6,722 nucleotides of DNA from Motiliproteus sp047622605 (GCA_047622605.1 JBLHND010000180.1:1-6722); one strand, 5' to 3'; counted from the stretch's first letter, positions 1 to 4,624 are shown. The notes: generated by a model from the letters alone, not told the origin. Numbers and translations are program-made.

Positions 1-152
1 TTTCGAAAAGTGGTAAGTCCCTGATAGTACCCGCAGGTAGCCTAAATGAAGAGCCTTCAAAGGAATTAGATGCGCAGATATTTTGTGCGGAGCAAACAGA
101 ATGGCACAAAGCTGGAATTGATGTCGCTAAGGTTTCAGATTTTCCAAACTAA
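1..152 (+). CDS. GFA-family (CENP-V/GFA) protein, C-terminal end only
   Basis: Reading from base 3 gives 49 residues and a TAA stop at 150-152; the gene begins before the window. The visible tail contains IVPAGSLNEEP, then AQIFCAEQTEWHKAGID and a final VSDFPN. This order (PAGSL, then an I-F-x-x-x-x-x-x-W-H segment, then an F-P end) is typical of the C-terminus of the glutathione-dependent formaldehyde-activating enzyme / CENP-V fold, small proteins that bind zinc through cysteines. The zinc-binding cysteine clusters lie upstream and are not in view, so activity cannot be judged, and most family members have no proven substrate. The segment is AT-richer than the genes from 965 onward. It sits just before an attC-like region, and GFA proteins are common cargo of integron cassettes. 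Family assignment is from a short tail, hence moderate confidence. Confidence 0.6.
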   Translation, partial: SKSGKSLIVPAGSLNEEPSKELDAQIFCAEQTEWHKAGIDVAKVSDFPN

Positions 153-155
153 AAA

Positions 156-251
156 GTAATAAGCGCTTTATGTTGGAATAAAAAATTTGGCTTTGTTCCG
201 CGTCGCTACAGAGTTTTACCCACGTCTTTGTCCGCTTAAGTGGGCATGAGG
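156..251 (+). repeat. Possible degenerate integron attC recombination site
   Basis: The gap between the GFA-like stop and the VOC gene starts with TAATAAGCGC (157-166) and ends with GGGCATGAGG (242-251). These resemble the outer boxes of many attC sites (TAACAAGCGC and GGGCGTTAGG), with changes in both. Inner arms at 175-190 and 219-233 are imperfect reverse complements: GGAATAAAAAATTTGG against GGACAAAGACGTGGG, the reverse complement of the right arm. The centre is a longer unpaired stretch, as in attC hairpins. The core GTT of the right box is changed to CAT, so integrase recombination there is doubtful. It could also be an unrelated intergenic hairpin. No integrase gene is in the window. 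Confidence 0.42.
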
Positions 252-256
252 TGTTT

Positions 257-262
257 AAGGAG
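257..262 (+). promoter_or_regulatory. Ribosome binding site of the VOC gene
   Basis: AAGGAG lies five bases before the ATG at 268, a near-perfect Shine-Dalgarno match. It fixes the start and supports this small ORF as a real gene. Confidence 0.8.
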
Positions 263-267
263 TCAGC

Positions 268-657
268 ATGGATACAGCCAGGCATGGAATAATTCTGAAC
301 GTTGAACACTTTGACGCGTGCGTCGATTTCTATCGTAATGTTTTTAGTCTTCCATTTATGTTCGAAAAAACCGAGGGCTCCTTTAGGCTCTGTTGCTTAG
401 CGTATGGCGATTGTTACCTGATGATCGAGACCGAAGGCGTGGCTAACTCAAAGGGCAAGCCAATTTCCGAGTGTCCAACAAAGTTCCGCTTCAATGTTCC
501 AGACCTGAACTCGGCATTGCTGCACCTCAATAAATTCGGCATAGATGCAGAAATTATTACAGCTGACTGGGGTTCGATTATCAACATCTTCGATCCGGAT
601 GGGAACCGTATTAGTATCAGGGATGAGGTAGGTTTTTGTCGGCAAACAAGCACCTGA
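268..657 (+). CDS. VOC superfamily (glyoxalase/bleomycin-resistance fold) protein
   Basis: A 129-residue single-unit VOC (vicinal oxygen chelate) protein. The first beta-alpha-beta module is seen in ILNVEHFDACVDFYRNVFSLPF (about residues 9-30; the pattern LxVxxxxxxxxFYxxxL is the family signature). The second module is FNVPDLNSALLHLNKFGI (75-92), ending in the characteristic FDPDGNRISI (108-117). Such proteins include glyoxalases, ring-cleaving dioxygenases and antibiotic-binding proteins; the substrate here is unknown. The usual first metal-ligand histidine is not at its normal place (Gly7 aligns there, His6 is adjacent), and the last ligand position reads Asp119 instead of the common Glu, so metal binding is uncertain. 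It stands alone, preceded by an attC-like sequence and followed by an inverted repeat overlapping its stop, which suggests a cassette gene. The start is chosen on AAGGAG five bases upstream. Confidence 0.82.
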   Translation: MDTARHGIILNVEHFDACVDFYRNVFSLPFMFEKTEGSFRLCCLAYGDCYLMIETEGVANSKGKPISECPTKFRFNVPDLNSALLHLNKFGIDAEIITADWGSIINIFDPDGNRISIRDEVGFCRQTST

Positions 658-703
658 CAAGGGCTCTCTGTCACAACGACTGCCGGAAGCAGCCCTTCGT
701 TCA
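655..703 (+). repeat. Inverted repeat overlapping the VOC stop codon
   Basis: AAGGGCT at 659-665 is the exact reverse complement of AGCCCTT at 691-697. Pairing extends outward with bulges (TGAC against GTTCA), so the stem begins in the stop codon TGA at 655-657. The loop is about 25 nt and no T-run follows directly, so it is not a classical terminator. Size and position (stop codon inside the left arm) would suit a short, degenerate attC site of a cassette; the outer boxes ACCTGAC and GTTCAAG match the RYYYAAC/GTTRRRY pattern only in part. Confidence 0.4.
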
Positions 704-806
704 AGGTCCGCTTTTAAATCCCTCCCTCACGCATCCTGCTTCAGGAAGAGATTCTCGTGACTGGGTGCTGGCTGATTGCTCCTCCAGCGGGTTTGGCTTC
801 ACAGAG

Positions 807-837
807 CTGCCAACGCAGGCTCCCCACAGGTTATAAT
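807..837 (+). promoter_or_regulatory. Candidate sigma-70 promoter for the DUF1285 gene
   Basis: TATAAT at 832-837 is a perfect -10 box. The best -35 is CTGCCA at 807-812, four of six matches with a long 19-nt spacer. The predicted transcript would start near 844 and carry a leader of about 120 nt that includes the hairpin at 925-944. Motif only; the weak -35 keeps confidence moderate. Confidence 0.4.
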
Positions 838-924
838 GCGGTCCCTCCGCGCTCGATCTTCATTTAAAAAGGTAAAATAATTTATCCGAATCTCAAGAAT
901 ACTTCTAAAAAATATCGCACATAC

Positions 925-944
925 AACGAGGCTATCACCTCGTT
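925..944 (+). repeat. Hairpin in the DUF1285 leader
   Basis: AACGAGG-CTATCA-CCTCGTT is a perfect 7-bp stem with a 6-nt loop, ending 20 bases before the ATG at 965 and just upstream of the ribosome binding site (GCAGAGG, 951-957). No T-run follows, so it is not an intrinsic terminator. It could protect the messenger end or affect translation; its role is unknown. Confidence 0.5.
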
Positions 945-964
945 CAAAGGGCAGAGGTTTATGA

Positions 965-1528
965 ATGAAGTTTGACCCTGATGTACTGCAGCAGCAGCTA
1001 GGCTTCGAGAGCCTGGAGGCACAGAGCCCGGATGCGCCACCCCCCGTGAACAGCTGGCATCCGCCTCTGAGCGGTGATATTGATCTTTTTATCAATCGCC
1101 AGGGGGAGTGGTTTCATGAGGGCACCCGGTTTGAGCGTAAGGCATTAGCCAAGCTGTTTGGCTCTATCTTACGCAAAGAGGGCGATGATTATTTTGTGCT
1201 GACACCGGTCGAAAAATGGCGTATCAGGGTCGAGGATGTGCCTTTCTCTATCACTCGGTTGGATCTGATTAATCCGGGACTCGAGCAGCGGCTAGAGCTG
1301 CAGACCAGCCTGGGAGATAGCTTCTGCGTCGATGCGGCTCACCCTCTGTGGCTGCTTATAGATCCGGTCACCGATGAGCCTTCACCCTATGTGCGGGTTC
1401 GTGACCGCCTGGATGGGATGTTGGCGCGCTCGGTATTCTACGAACTGGTAAGCCTGGCCGCAGAGCATCAGATCGACGGCAAGACTCAGTTTGGAATCCA
1501 TAGCGGCGGTCAGTTTTTTGCCCTCTGA
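965..1528 (+). CDS. DUF1285 domain-containing protein
   Basis: A 187-residue soluble protein matching the DUF1285 family, conserved in proteobacteria but without an assigned function. Family landmarks in order: WHPPLSGDIDLFINRQGEWFH (31-51), GTRFERKALAKLFGSILR (53-70), YFVLTPVEKWRIRVEDVPF (76-94), and a C-terminal beta-rich part with YVRVRDRLDGMLARSVFYEL (142-161). There is no signal peptide or membrane segment, so it is probably cytoplasmic. The start at 965 has GCAGAGG seven bases upstream; an overlapping out-of-frame ATG at 961 opens only four codons (MNEV) and ends at 975. The gene converges on cheW with a 44-nt gap that holds only weak hairpins (for example CCTC-GGGTT-GAGG at 1530-1542) and no clear terminator. 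Family call is confident; function is unknown. Confidence 0.88.
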   Translation: MKFDPDVLQQQLGFESLEAQSPDAPPPVNSWHPPLSGDIDLFINRQGEWFHEGTRFERKALAKLFGSILRKEGDDYFVLTPVEKWRIRVEDVPFSITRLDLINPGLEQRLELQTSLGDSFCVDAAHPLWLLIDPVTDEPSPYVRVRDRLDGMLARSVFYELVSLAAEHQIDGKTQFGIHSGGQFFAL

Positions 1529-1572
1529 ACCTCGGGTTGAGGCGACGGCGGTTGTTGCTGAGCCTGGCAGTG

Positions 1573-2034
1573 CTAAATCATCTGATCGAGGTTCAGCAGG
1601 ATGATCAGCTCGTCGTTATGATAGCTGACGCCGCTGATGAACTTGCTGCTTTCATCGGTACCGACACTGGGTGTCCGCTCGATCTGGGACAGGCGCAGAT
1701 AAATGACCTCGGCAACCGAGTCGACTCGCATGCCGATGACCTGGTCATCGAGTTCGATAACGATAATCCGGCTGTCATTGCTCGGTTCTCTTGGCGCTAG
1801 CCCGAACAGCGCGCGGGTATCGATCACGGTGATAACGTTGCCGCGCAGGTTGATGATCCCCAGGATATAGTCAAGGGCGCCGGGGACGGGGGCAATTTCG
1901 GTCAGACGCAGCACCTCTTTGACCTGCATCACATTGATACCGTATAGCTCTTCAGCCAGAAGAAAAGTCGCCCACTGTTGCTGCGGATCTTGGTCATTAT
2001 TTTTAAGCGTGGCTGCTGAATGTTTACTGCTCAT
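1573..2034 (-). CDS. cheW: Chemotaxis coupling protein CheW
   Basis: A 153-residue protein that is essentially one CheW domain (about residues 21-152). CheW is a cytoplasmic SH3-like adaptor that links chemoreceptors to the CheA kinase in receptor arrays. Diagnostic stretches are ATFLLAEELYGINVMQVKEVL (22-42, its core), then ALDYILGIINLRGNVITVID (53-72, containing the family hallmark INLRG) and VIGMRVDSVAEV (99-110). An 18-residue polar lead (rich in S, K, N, Q) precedes the domain. The start at 2034 is backed by GGAG (complement of 2042-2045) seven bases upstream. No cheA, receptor or flagellar gene lies nearby, so this is a stand-alone copy; whether it serves the main flagellar system or another array cannot be told. 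Length is slightly below the 160-170 residues of enterobacterial CheW. Confidence 0.95.
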   Translation of the reverse strand: MSSKHSAATLKNNDQDPQQQWATFLLAEELYGINVMQVKEVLRLTEIAPVPGALDYILGIINLRGNVITVIDTRALFGLAPREPSNDSRIIVIELDDQVIGMRVDSVAEVIYLRLSQIERTPSVGTDESSKFISGVSYHNDELIILLNLDQMI

Positions 2035-2126
2035 GTCATCACTCCGTCAGGGGGGGGTCATTACATCATCTCCAGCTAGAACAGGCCAGCCTGAGTCGTG
2101 GTCTTGGGATGGTATTCCAGCCAGCA

Positions 2127-2159
2127 TTCCCCTAATGTTCCCCTAATGTCCCCCTAATG
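2127..2159. repeat. Three tandem 11-bp repeats upstream of cheW
   Basis: TTCCCCTAATG occurs at 2127-2137 and 2138-2148, and as TCCCCCTAATG at 2149-2159, head to tail with one mismatch in the third. On the minus strand the unit is CATTAGGGGAA. An 11-bp period places each unit on nearly the same face of the helix, which suits cooperative protein binding, but simple slippage duplication would give the same pattern. Confidence 0.85.
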
Positions 2160-2176
2160 TATCCAGTGTCTTCAAT

Positions 2177-2191
2177 AGCCTTGGGAAGGCT
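2177..2191. repeat. Short hairpin downstream of tusE
   Basis: AGCCTT-GGG-AAGGCT is a perfect 6-bp stem with a 3-nt loop, 34 bases past the tusE stop. On the minus strand it is not followed by a T-run (ATTGAAG follows), so as a tusE terminator it is weak; on the plus strand GTTTT follows, but no plus-strand gene ends here. Confidence 0.4.
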
Positions 2192-2224
2192 GTTTTGCTC
2201 CAAGATTGGCGTAAAACCGGGCCA

Positions 2225-2560
2225 TCAGAGGCAGTTGGTCGGCTTGGGGAGGCCGGCGATCTTGCTGGCGATCTTGGCGGGACTGCCAGGAAAGAGCTGG
2301 AGCAGGTACAGACTCGAGCCTTTCTCTTTGCCCAGCTGTAATCCCAGTTGTTTGACCAGGATCCGCATCGCCGGCGAGAGTTGGAATTCTCGATAGAAAT
2401 TACGCAGCAAGGTTATGACCTCCCAGTGCTCCTGGGTGAGCTCTATGGATTCTGTGCGGGCAAGCTCAGCGGCAACGGCCGGACTCCAGTCATCGAGATC
2501 ACGCAGAAAACCCTCAGCATCCAGAGCGACGGTTTGATCGTTAAGCGACAATAAACTCAT
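2225..2560 (-). CDS. tusE: Sulfurtransferase TusE (DsrC-like)
   Basis: A 111-residue DsrC/TusE-family protein that accepts persulfide sulfur from TusD in the TusBCD complex and hands it to MnmA for 2-thiolation of the wobble uridine (U34) in tRNA for Lys, Glu and Gln. The end reads AGLPKPTNCL, with the conserved penultimate cysteine (Cys110) that carries the sulfur. In true DsrC a second cysteine lies eleven residues earlier; here that position is Ser99, so the protein is of the TusE type. Other family stretches are LTQEHWEVITLLRNFYREFQ (41-60) and SPAMRILVKQLG (62-73). It is last in the tusDCBE cluster, starting one base after the tusB stop (TAA at 2562-2564) with no strong ribosome binding site, so translation is probably coupled to tusB. 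Confidence 0.95.
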   Translation of the reverse strand: MSLLSLNDQTVALDAEGFLRDLDDWSPAVAAELARTESIELTQEHWEVITLLRNFYREFQLSPAMRILVKQLGLQLGKEKGSSLYLLQLFPGSPAKIASKIAGLPKPTNCL

Positions 2561-2561
2561 C

Positions 2562-2858
2562 TTAATACCAGCTCTGAATCCGTTGGCATTGAATGCTCAG
2601 CGACACAAAACCAGTGTCGGAGACGGGCGTGAAGCGAGCAGAGATTAACGCGCTTAAACCGCGTGCCTCGACATCGGGCTGCAGCACATAGCAGTCGATG
2701 CCGGGATCCAGATCTCGAAACAGGGCTTCATTGCTAACCGTGGCGGCATAGGCGCCCTCTTCAATGAGGATCAGTGCGGCAGGCGCTGAGATAAGACGCA
2801 GGCAATCGGCCAGGCAGTGGCTGCTGTGTGGGGCGTTATTAACGGTATGTAGCACCAT
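2562..2858 (-). CDS. tusB: Sulfur relay protein TusB
   Basis: A 98-residue TusB/DsrH-like protein, a subunit of the heterohexameric TusBCD complex of tRNA 2-thiouridine synthesis. The N-terminus MVLHTVNNAPHSSH matches the usual MLHT-x-x-x-S-P start of TusB, followed by a hydrophobic strand ALILIEEGAYAA (28-39) and a family-like YVLQPDVEARGL (57-68). E. coli TusB is of similar length (about 95 residues). The ATG at 2858 follows the tusC stop by 11 bases; GTG is the next codon and could also serve as start, giving the canonical VLHT beginning. The upstream ribosome binding site is weak (GGA about nine bases away). Small and divergent like most TusB, but its place between tusC and tusE makes the call firm. 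Confidence 0.92.
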   Translation of the reverse strand: MVLHTVNNAPHSSHCLADCLRLISAPAALILIEEGAYAATVSNEALFRDLDPGIDCYVLQPDVEARGLSALISARFTPVSDTGFVSLSIQCQRIQSWY

Positions 2859-2869
2859 AAGAATATCCG

Positions 2870-3235
2870 TTAGAAACTAAGCATATGTTTGTGTTGATGA
2901 AAGAGCAGCGCCACCGCCTGGTCATCCAAGATCTCAGTCTCAATCACCAGAGACGCAGTGCCGAGGCCTCGGGTCTCCAGGCAGGATCGCGCGGCGTAGA
3001 TGCGATCGATATCGTACAGCGCCAGTGCCGGCAGGGTTTTACTGATGTTTTTGATCTGCAGCGGTTCGGGATGCTGCTCGGATAGCAGTTGATACACTCC
3101 GTCGTTGATAAACAACAGGCTGATCGGGACCTCAAAGGCGGCCGCCGTTAAGGCTGCATCCAGCGCCTCGCGGGCTATCTGGCTGGAGTAGGGGCTATGC
3201 CGCAGTACCAGCAGCAGGGTGGCTGTCTGGCTCAT
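2870..3235 (-). CDS. tusC: Sulfur relay protein TusC
   Basis: A 121-residue DsrF/TusC-type protein, structural subunit of TusBCD. Family features are HSPYSSQIAREALDAALTAA (13-32), the strand-turn VPISLLFINDGVYQLL (36-51), and YDIDRIYAARSCLETRGL (74-91). E. coli TusC is about 119 residues, so length fits. The start overlaps the tusD stop by four bases (ATGA, 3235-3232 on the minus strand), and GGAGG stands six bases upstream inside tusD, so TusD and TusC production is likely coupled. Sulfur transfer itself is attributed to TusD; a cysteine is present here at 85 but no catalytic role is claimed for it. Confidence 0.94.
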   Translation of the reverse strand: MSQTATLLLVLRHSPYSSQIAREALDAALTAAAFEVPISLLFINDGVYQLLSEQHPEPLQIKNISKTLPALALYDIDRIYAARSCLETRGLGTASLVIETEILDDQAVALLFHQHKHMLSF

Positions 3236-3630
3236 TGCCGGCCTCCGAAGGTGATCACCCGATCGGCGGTCAGGGTCGCATCGATCAGTTGCCCCAGCCC
3301 AGAGAGCTCGAATCCTTTCGCCAGATTGCTCGCGGCCTGTTCATGGCGCCTGGCTTCACGCTCATCCAGCAGCCCACGGCGGACTGCCGCGGCGATGCAG
3401 ACGATCAGCTCGATGCTCTGTCGTTGGGCCAATGCCTGCCAACGATGACCGAGGTTCGACTCATCCTGGGGTGGCGTGCTCAGGCCGTTGGCGGTATGTA
3501 CCGACTCGCCGTAAAAAAACACCCGGGGTACTTGGTGTCCCAGTTCGAGCGCCGCTTCTATATAGCGCAACGCACTGCTGGCTGCCTGACTGGCAGTCGG
3601 AGAGCCATTAACGACGACGGCAAGTTTCAT
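3232..3630 (-). CDS. tusD: Sulfurtransferase TusD
   Basis: A 132-residue DsrE/TusD-family protein, catalytic subunit of TusBCD. It takes persulfide sulfur from TusA, which is charged by the cysteine desulfurase IscS, and passes it to TusE. The expected active cysteine is present as Cys78 in IELIVCIAAAVRRGLLD (73-89), the same number as in E. coli TusD. The N-terminus KLAVVVNGSPTASQAASSAL (2-21) and HQVPRVFFYGESVHTANGL (32-50) are family-typical. It is the first gene of the tusDCBE transcript. The start at 3630 has AAGGAG (complement of 3640-3645) nine bases upstream. It lies about 200 nt after the yccA stop and is separated from it by a terminator, so it needs its own promoter in the gap. Confidence 0.95.
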   Translation of the reverse strand: MKLAVVVNGSPTASQAASSALRYIEAALELGHQVPRVFFYGESVHTANGLSTPPQDESNLGHRWQALAQRQSIELIVCIAAAVRRGLLDEREARRHEQAASNLAKGFELSGLGQLIDATLTADRVITFGGRQ

Positions 3631-3744
3631 GGACGATGGCTCCTTAGCCTAGAGTGATACACAGGGATCAGACCTTACAAGACGAGAGCTTATTCGCCGC
3701 TCCTGCGCGTCCATGCGCCCGCGGCATACCGTACATCCTGTACA
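3631..3744 (-). promoter_or_regulatory. tusD upstream region (promoter expected)
   Basis: The yccA terminator at 3745-3779 implies that tusDCBE starts its own transcript here. The only -35-like match on the minus strand is TTGTAA (complement of 3675-3680), with TATCAC 15 nt further on, a poor -10 with short spacing; I do not regard it as proven. The distal part (3695-3743) is rich in palindromes, including GTACA-TCC-TGTAC at 3731-3743 and CGCGGGC-type GC blocks, and looks like a structured intergenic repeat element. Confidence 0.3.
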
Positions 3745-3779
3745 TAAAAAGCCCCCGCGATCAGAGATCTGCGGGGGCT
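3745..3779 (-). terminator. Rho-independent terminator of yccA
   Basis: AGCCCCCGC at 3750-3758 pairs exactly with GCGGGGGCT at 3771-3779, a 9-bp GC-rich stem with a 12-nt loop. On the minus strand the stem is followed directly by TTTTTATG, the expected T-run; on the plus strand no T-run follows. It therefore ends the yccA transcript, about 50 bases after its stop codon, and separates it from tusD. Confidence 0.9.
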
Positions 3780-3795
3780 GAGTCGCGAGCAGTTG

Positions 3796-3844
3796 CTTAA
3801 TCCTCGCTAAGCTTAATCCTCGCTCAAGCTTAATCCTCGCTAAG
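3796..3844 (-). repeat. Three tandem 16/17-bp repeats at the yccA 3' end
   Basis: The unit CTTAATCCTCGCTAAG lies at 3829-3844 and 3796-3811, with a 17-bp version (one extra C) at 3812-3828, all adjacent. The first copy read on the minus strand encodes the last residues L-S-E-D and the stop of YccA; the other two are downstream, non-coding copies. The 33-bp offset keeps the third copy in the same reading frame as the first, so in-frame stops TAA, TGA and TAA follow each other. Confidence 0.9.
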
Positions 3845-4510
3845 AATGCCGGTCAGATAGAGCAGATGTACCAGCAAGTTGTAGATGTTCAGGTACAGAC
3901 TAACGGTCGCCATCACGTAGTTGGTGTAGGTACCGTTAACGATGTTGCTAGTATCGTAAAGGATCATGCCGGCCATCAGCAGGACGACGGCTGATGAGAT
4001 CGCCATCTGCAGCCCAGAGATGTGTACGCCGGCCATTGATAGCACCAGGCTGGCCACGATTGCTACGACGACGACGATCATGCCTGCAGCCAGGAAGCCC
4101 TTCATAAAGCTGAAGTCTCTGTTGCTGGTCAGCACGTAGGCGCTCAGGCCCAGGAAGGTCGCGGCGGTCATGCTCATTGCCGTCATAACGATGTCAGCGC
4201 CATTGGGCATGGCCAGGTAGTGGTTGAGCAGGGGTCCGAGGCCGAACCCCATCAGGCCGGTGAACAGGAACGTCAGTGGTAATGCCCAGATGCTGTTCTG
4301 CATTTTGTTAAGGACGAAAATCAACACGAAGCTGCCGATCACGCTGCCAAAGTAGGCAAACATCGAAGGTTCGATCCACATCGATATTCCGGCGGTGATC
4401 GCGCTGAATACCATCGTCATCGATAACAGCATGTAGGTGTTGCGAATGACCTTGTTGGTCGCCAGTACCGAGCTACTGGGCTTAACCGCAAGAGTGTCTG
4501 TCGTGTTCAT
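3830..4510 (-). CDS. yccA: YccA-type Bax inhibitor-1 family inner-membrane protein
   Basis: A 226-residue integral membrane protein with about seven hydrophobic helices (near 26-46, 50-68, 75-95, 107-127, 135-158, 165-185, 198-220). The N-terminal TNKVIRNTYMLLSMTMVFSAITA (18-40) and SAYVLTSNRDFSFMKGFL (123-140) closely follow E. coli YccA, a substrate and modulator of the FtsH protease and a protector of jammed SecY translocons. The family landmark YDTSNIVNGTYTNYVMATVSLYL (185-207) is present, with Asp186; the position where many BI-1 proteins have a second aspartate is Asn208. The start at 4510 has a perfect AAGGAG five bases upstream. The gene has its own terminator and lies next to tusD; yccA and tusE are also neighbours in E. 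coli. The short acidic end LSED is duplicated in the 3' flank. Confidence 0.95.
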   Translation of the reverse strand: MNTTDTLAVKPSSSVLATNKVIRNTYMLLSMTMVFSAITAGISMWIEPSMFAYFGSVIGSFVLIFVLNKMQNSIWALPLTFLFTGLMGFGLGPLLNHYLAMPNGADIVMTAMSMTAATFLGLSAYVLTSNRDFSFMKGFLAAGMIVVVVAIVASLVLSMAGVHISGLQMAISSAVVLLMAGMILYDTSNIVNGTYTNYVMATVSLYLNIYNLLVHLLYLTGILSED

Positions 4511-4514
4511 AAAA

Positions 4515-4526
4515 ACTCCTTGGAGT
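4515..4526 (-). promoter_or_regulatory. yccA ribosome binding site within a short palindrome
   Basis: AAGGAG (complement of 4516-4521) lies five bases before the yccA ATG. It is embedded in the inverted repeat ACTCC-TT-GGAGT (4515-4526). The loop of two bases is too tight for a stable simple hairpin, so regulation by sequestering is possible only with rearranged pairing. Confidence 0.6.
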
Positions 4527-4624
4527 AGGTTAAATCATCTGTACTGATTGATAGACAGCGGACAGAGGTAAATAGTTGCGTTGTTATATCGCGCCTGACG
4601 CGATCAATCCAGCATTTTGGCACT

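Larger units (their letters stand above)
704..964. other. Intergenic stretch before DUF1285
   Basis: From the VOC stop to the next gene there are about 307 bases without a credible gene. It holds the inverted repeat at 655-703, a small hairpin TCCTG-CTT-CAGGA near 738-750, a TATAAT box at 832-837, an AT-rich patch around 862-890 and a perfect 7-bp hairpin at 925-944. A 66-codon plus-strand ORF starting at 636 overlaps the VOC end and has no recognisable domain, so I do not call it. No tRNA or other RNA gene was recognised. Confidence 0.6.
2035..2224. other. cheW-tusE intergenic region with repeats
   Basis: This 190-nt gap should contain both the end of the tus transcript and the cheW promoter, since both are on the minus strand. 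It contains a hairpin at 2177-2191, three 11-bp repeats at 2127-2159, and eight consecutive G at 2050-2057. I see no convincing sigma-70 or flagellar sigma-28 promoter for cheW. Confidence 0.6.

Noticed and set aside
636..836. 66-codon plus-strand ORF after the VOC gene
   Set aside because: Starts inside the VOC gene in another frame, has no ribosome binding site or domain, and overlaps the inverted repeat.
1529..1572. Bidirectional terminator between DUF1285 and cheW
   Set aside because: Only 4-bp stems are present and there is no T-run on either strand.
3235..3657. 140-codon plus-strand ORF opposite tusD
   Set aside because: Antisense shadow of TusD, which has Cys78 and operon context; no family features in the plus-strand translation.
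3631..3829. tRNA gene between yccA and tusD, as serT lies near yccA in E. coli
   Set aside because: No T-loop (GGTTCGA-type) or cloverleaf arms can be found; the gap holds the terminator, repeats and palindromes instead.
3796..3844. CRISPR array
   Set aside because: The repeats are directly adjacent with no spacers, and one contains the yccA stop codon.
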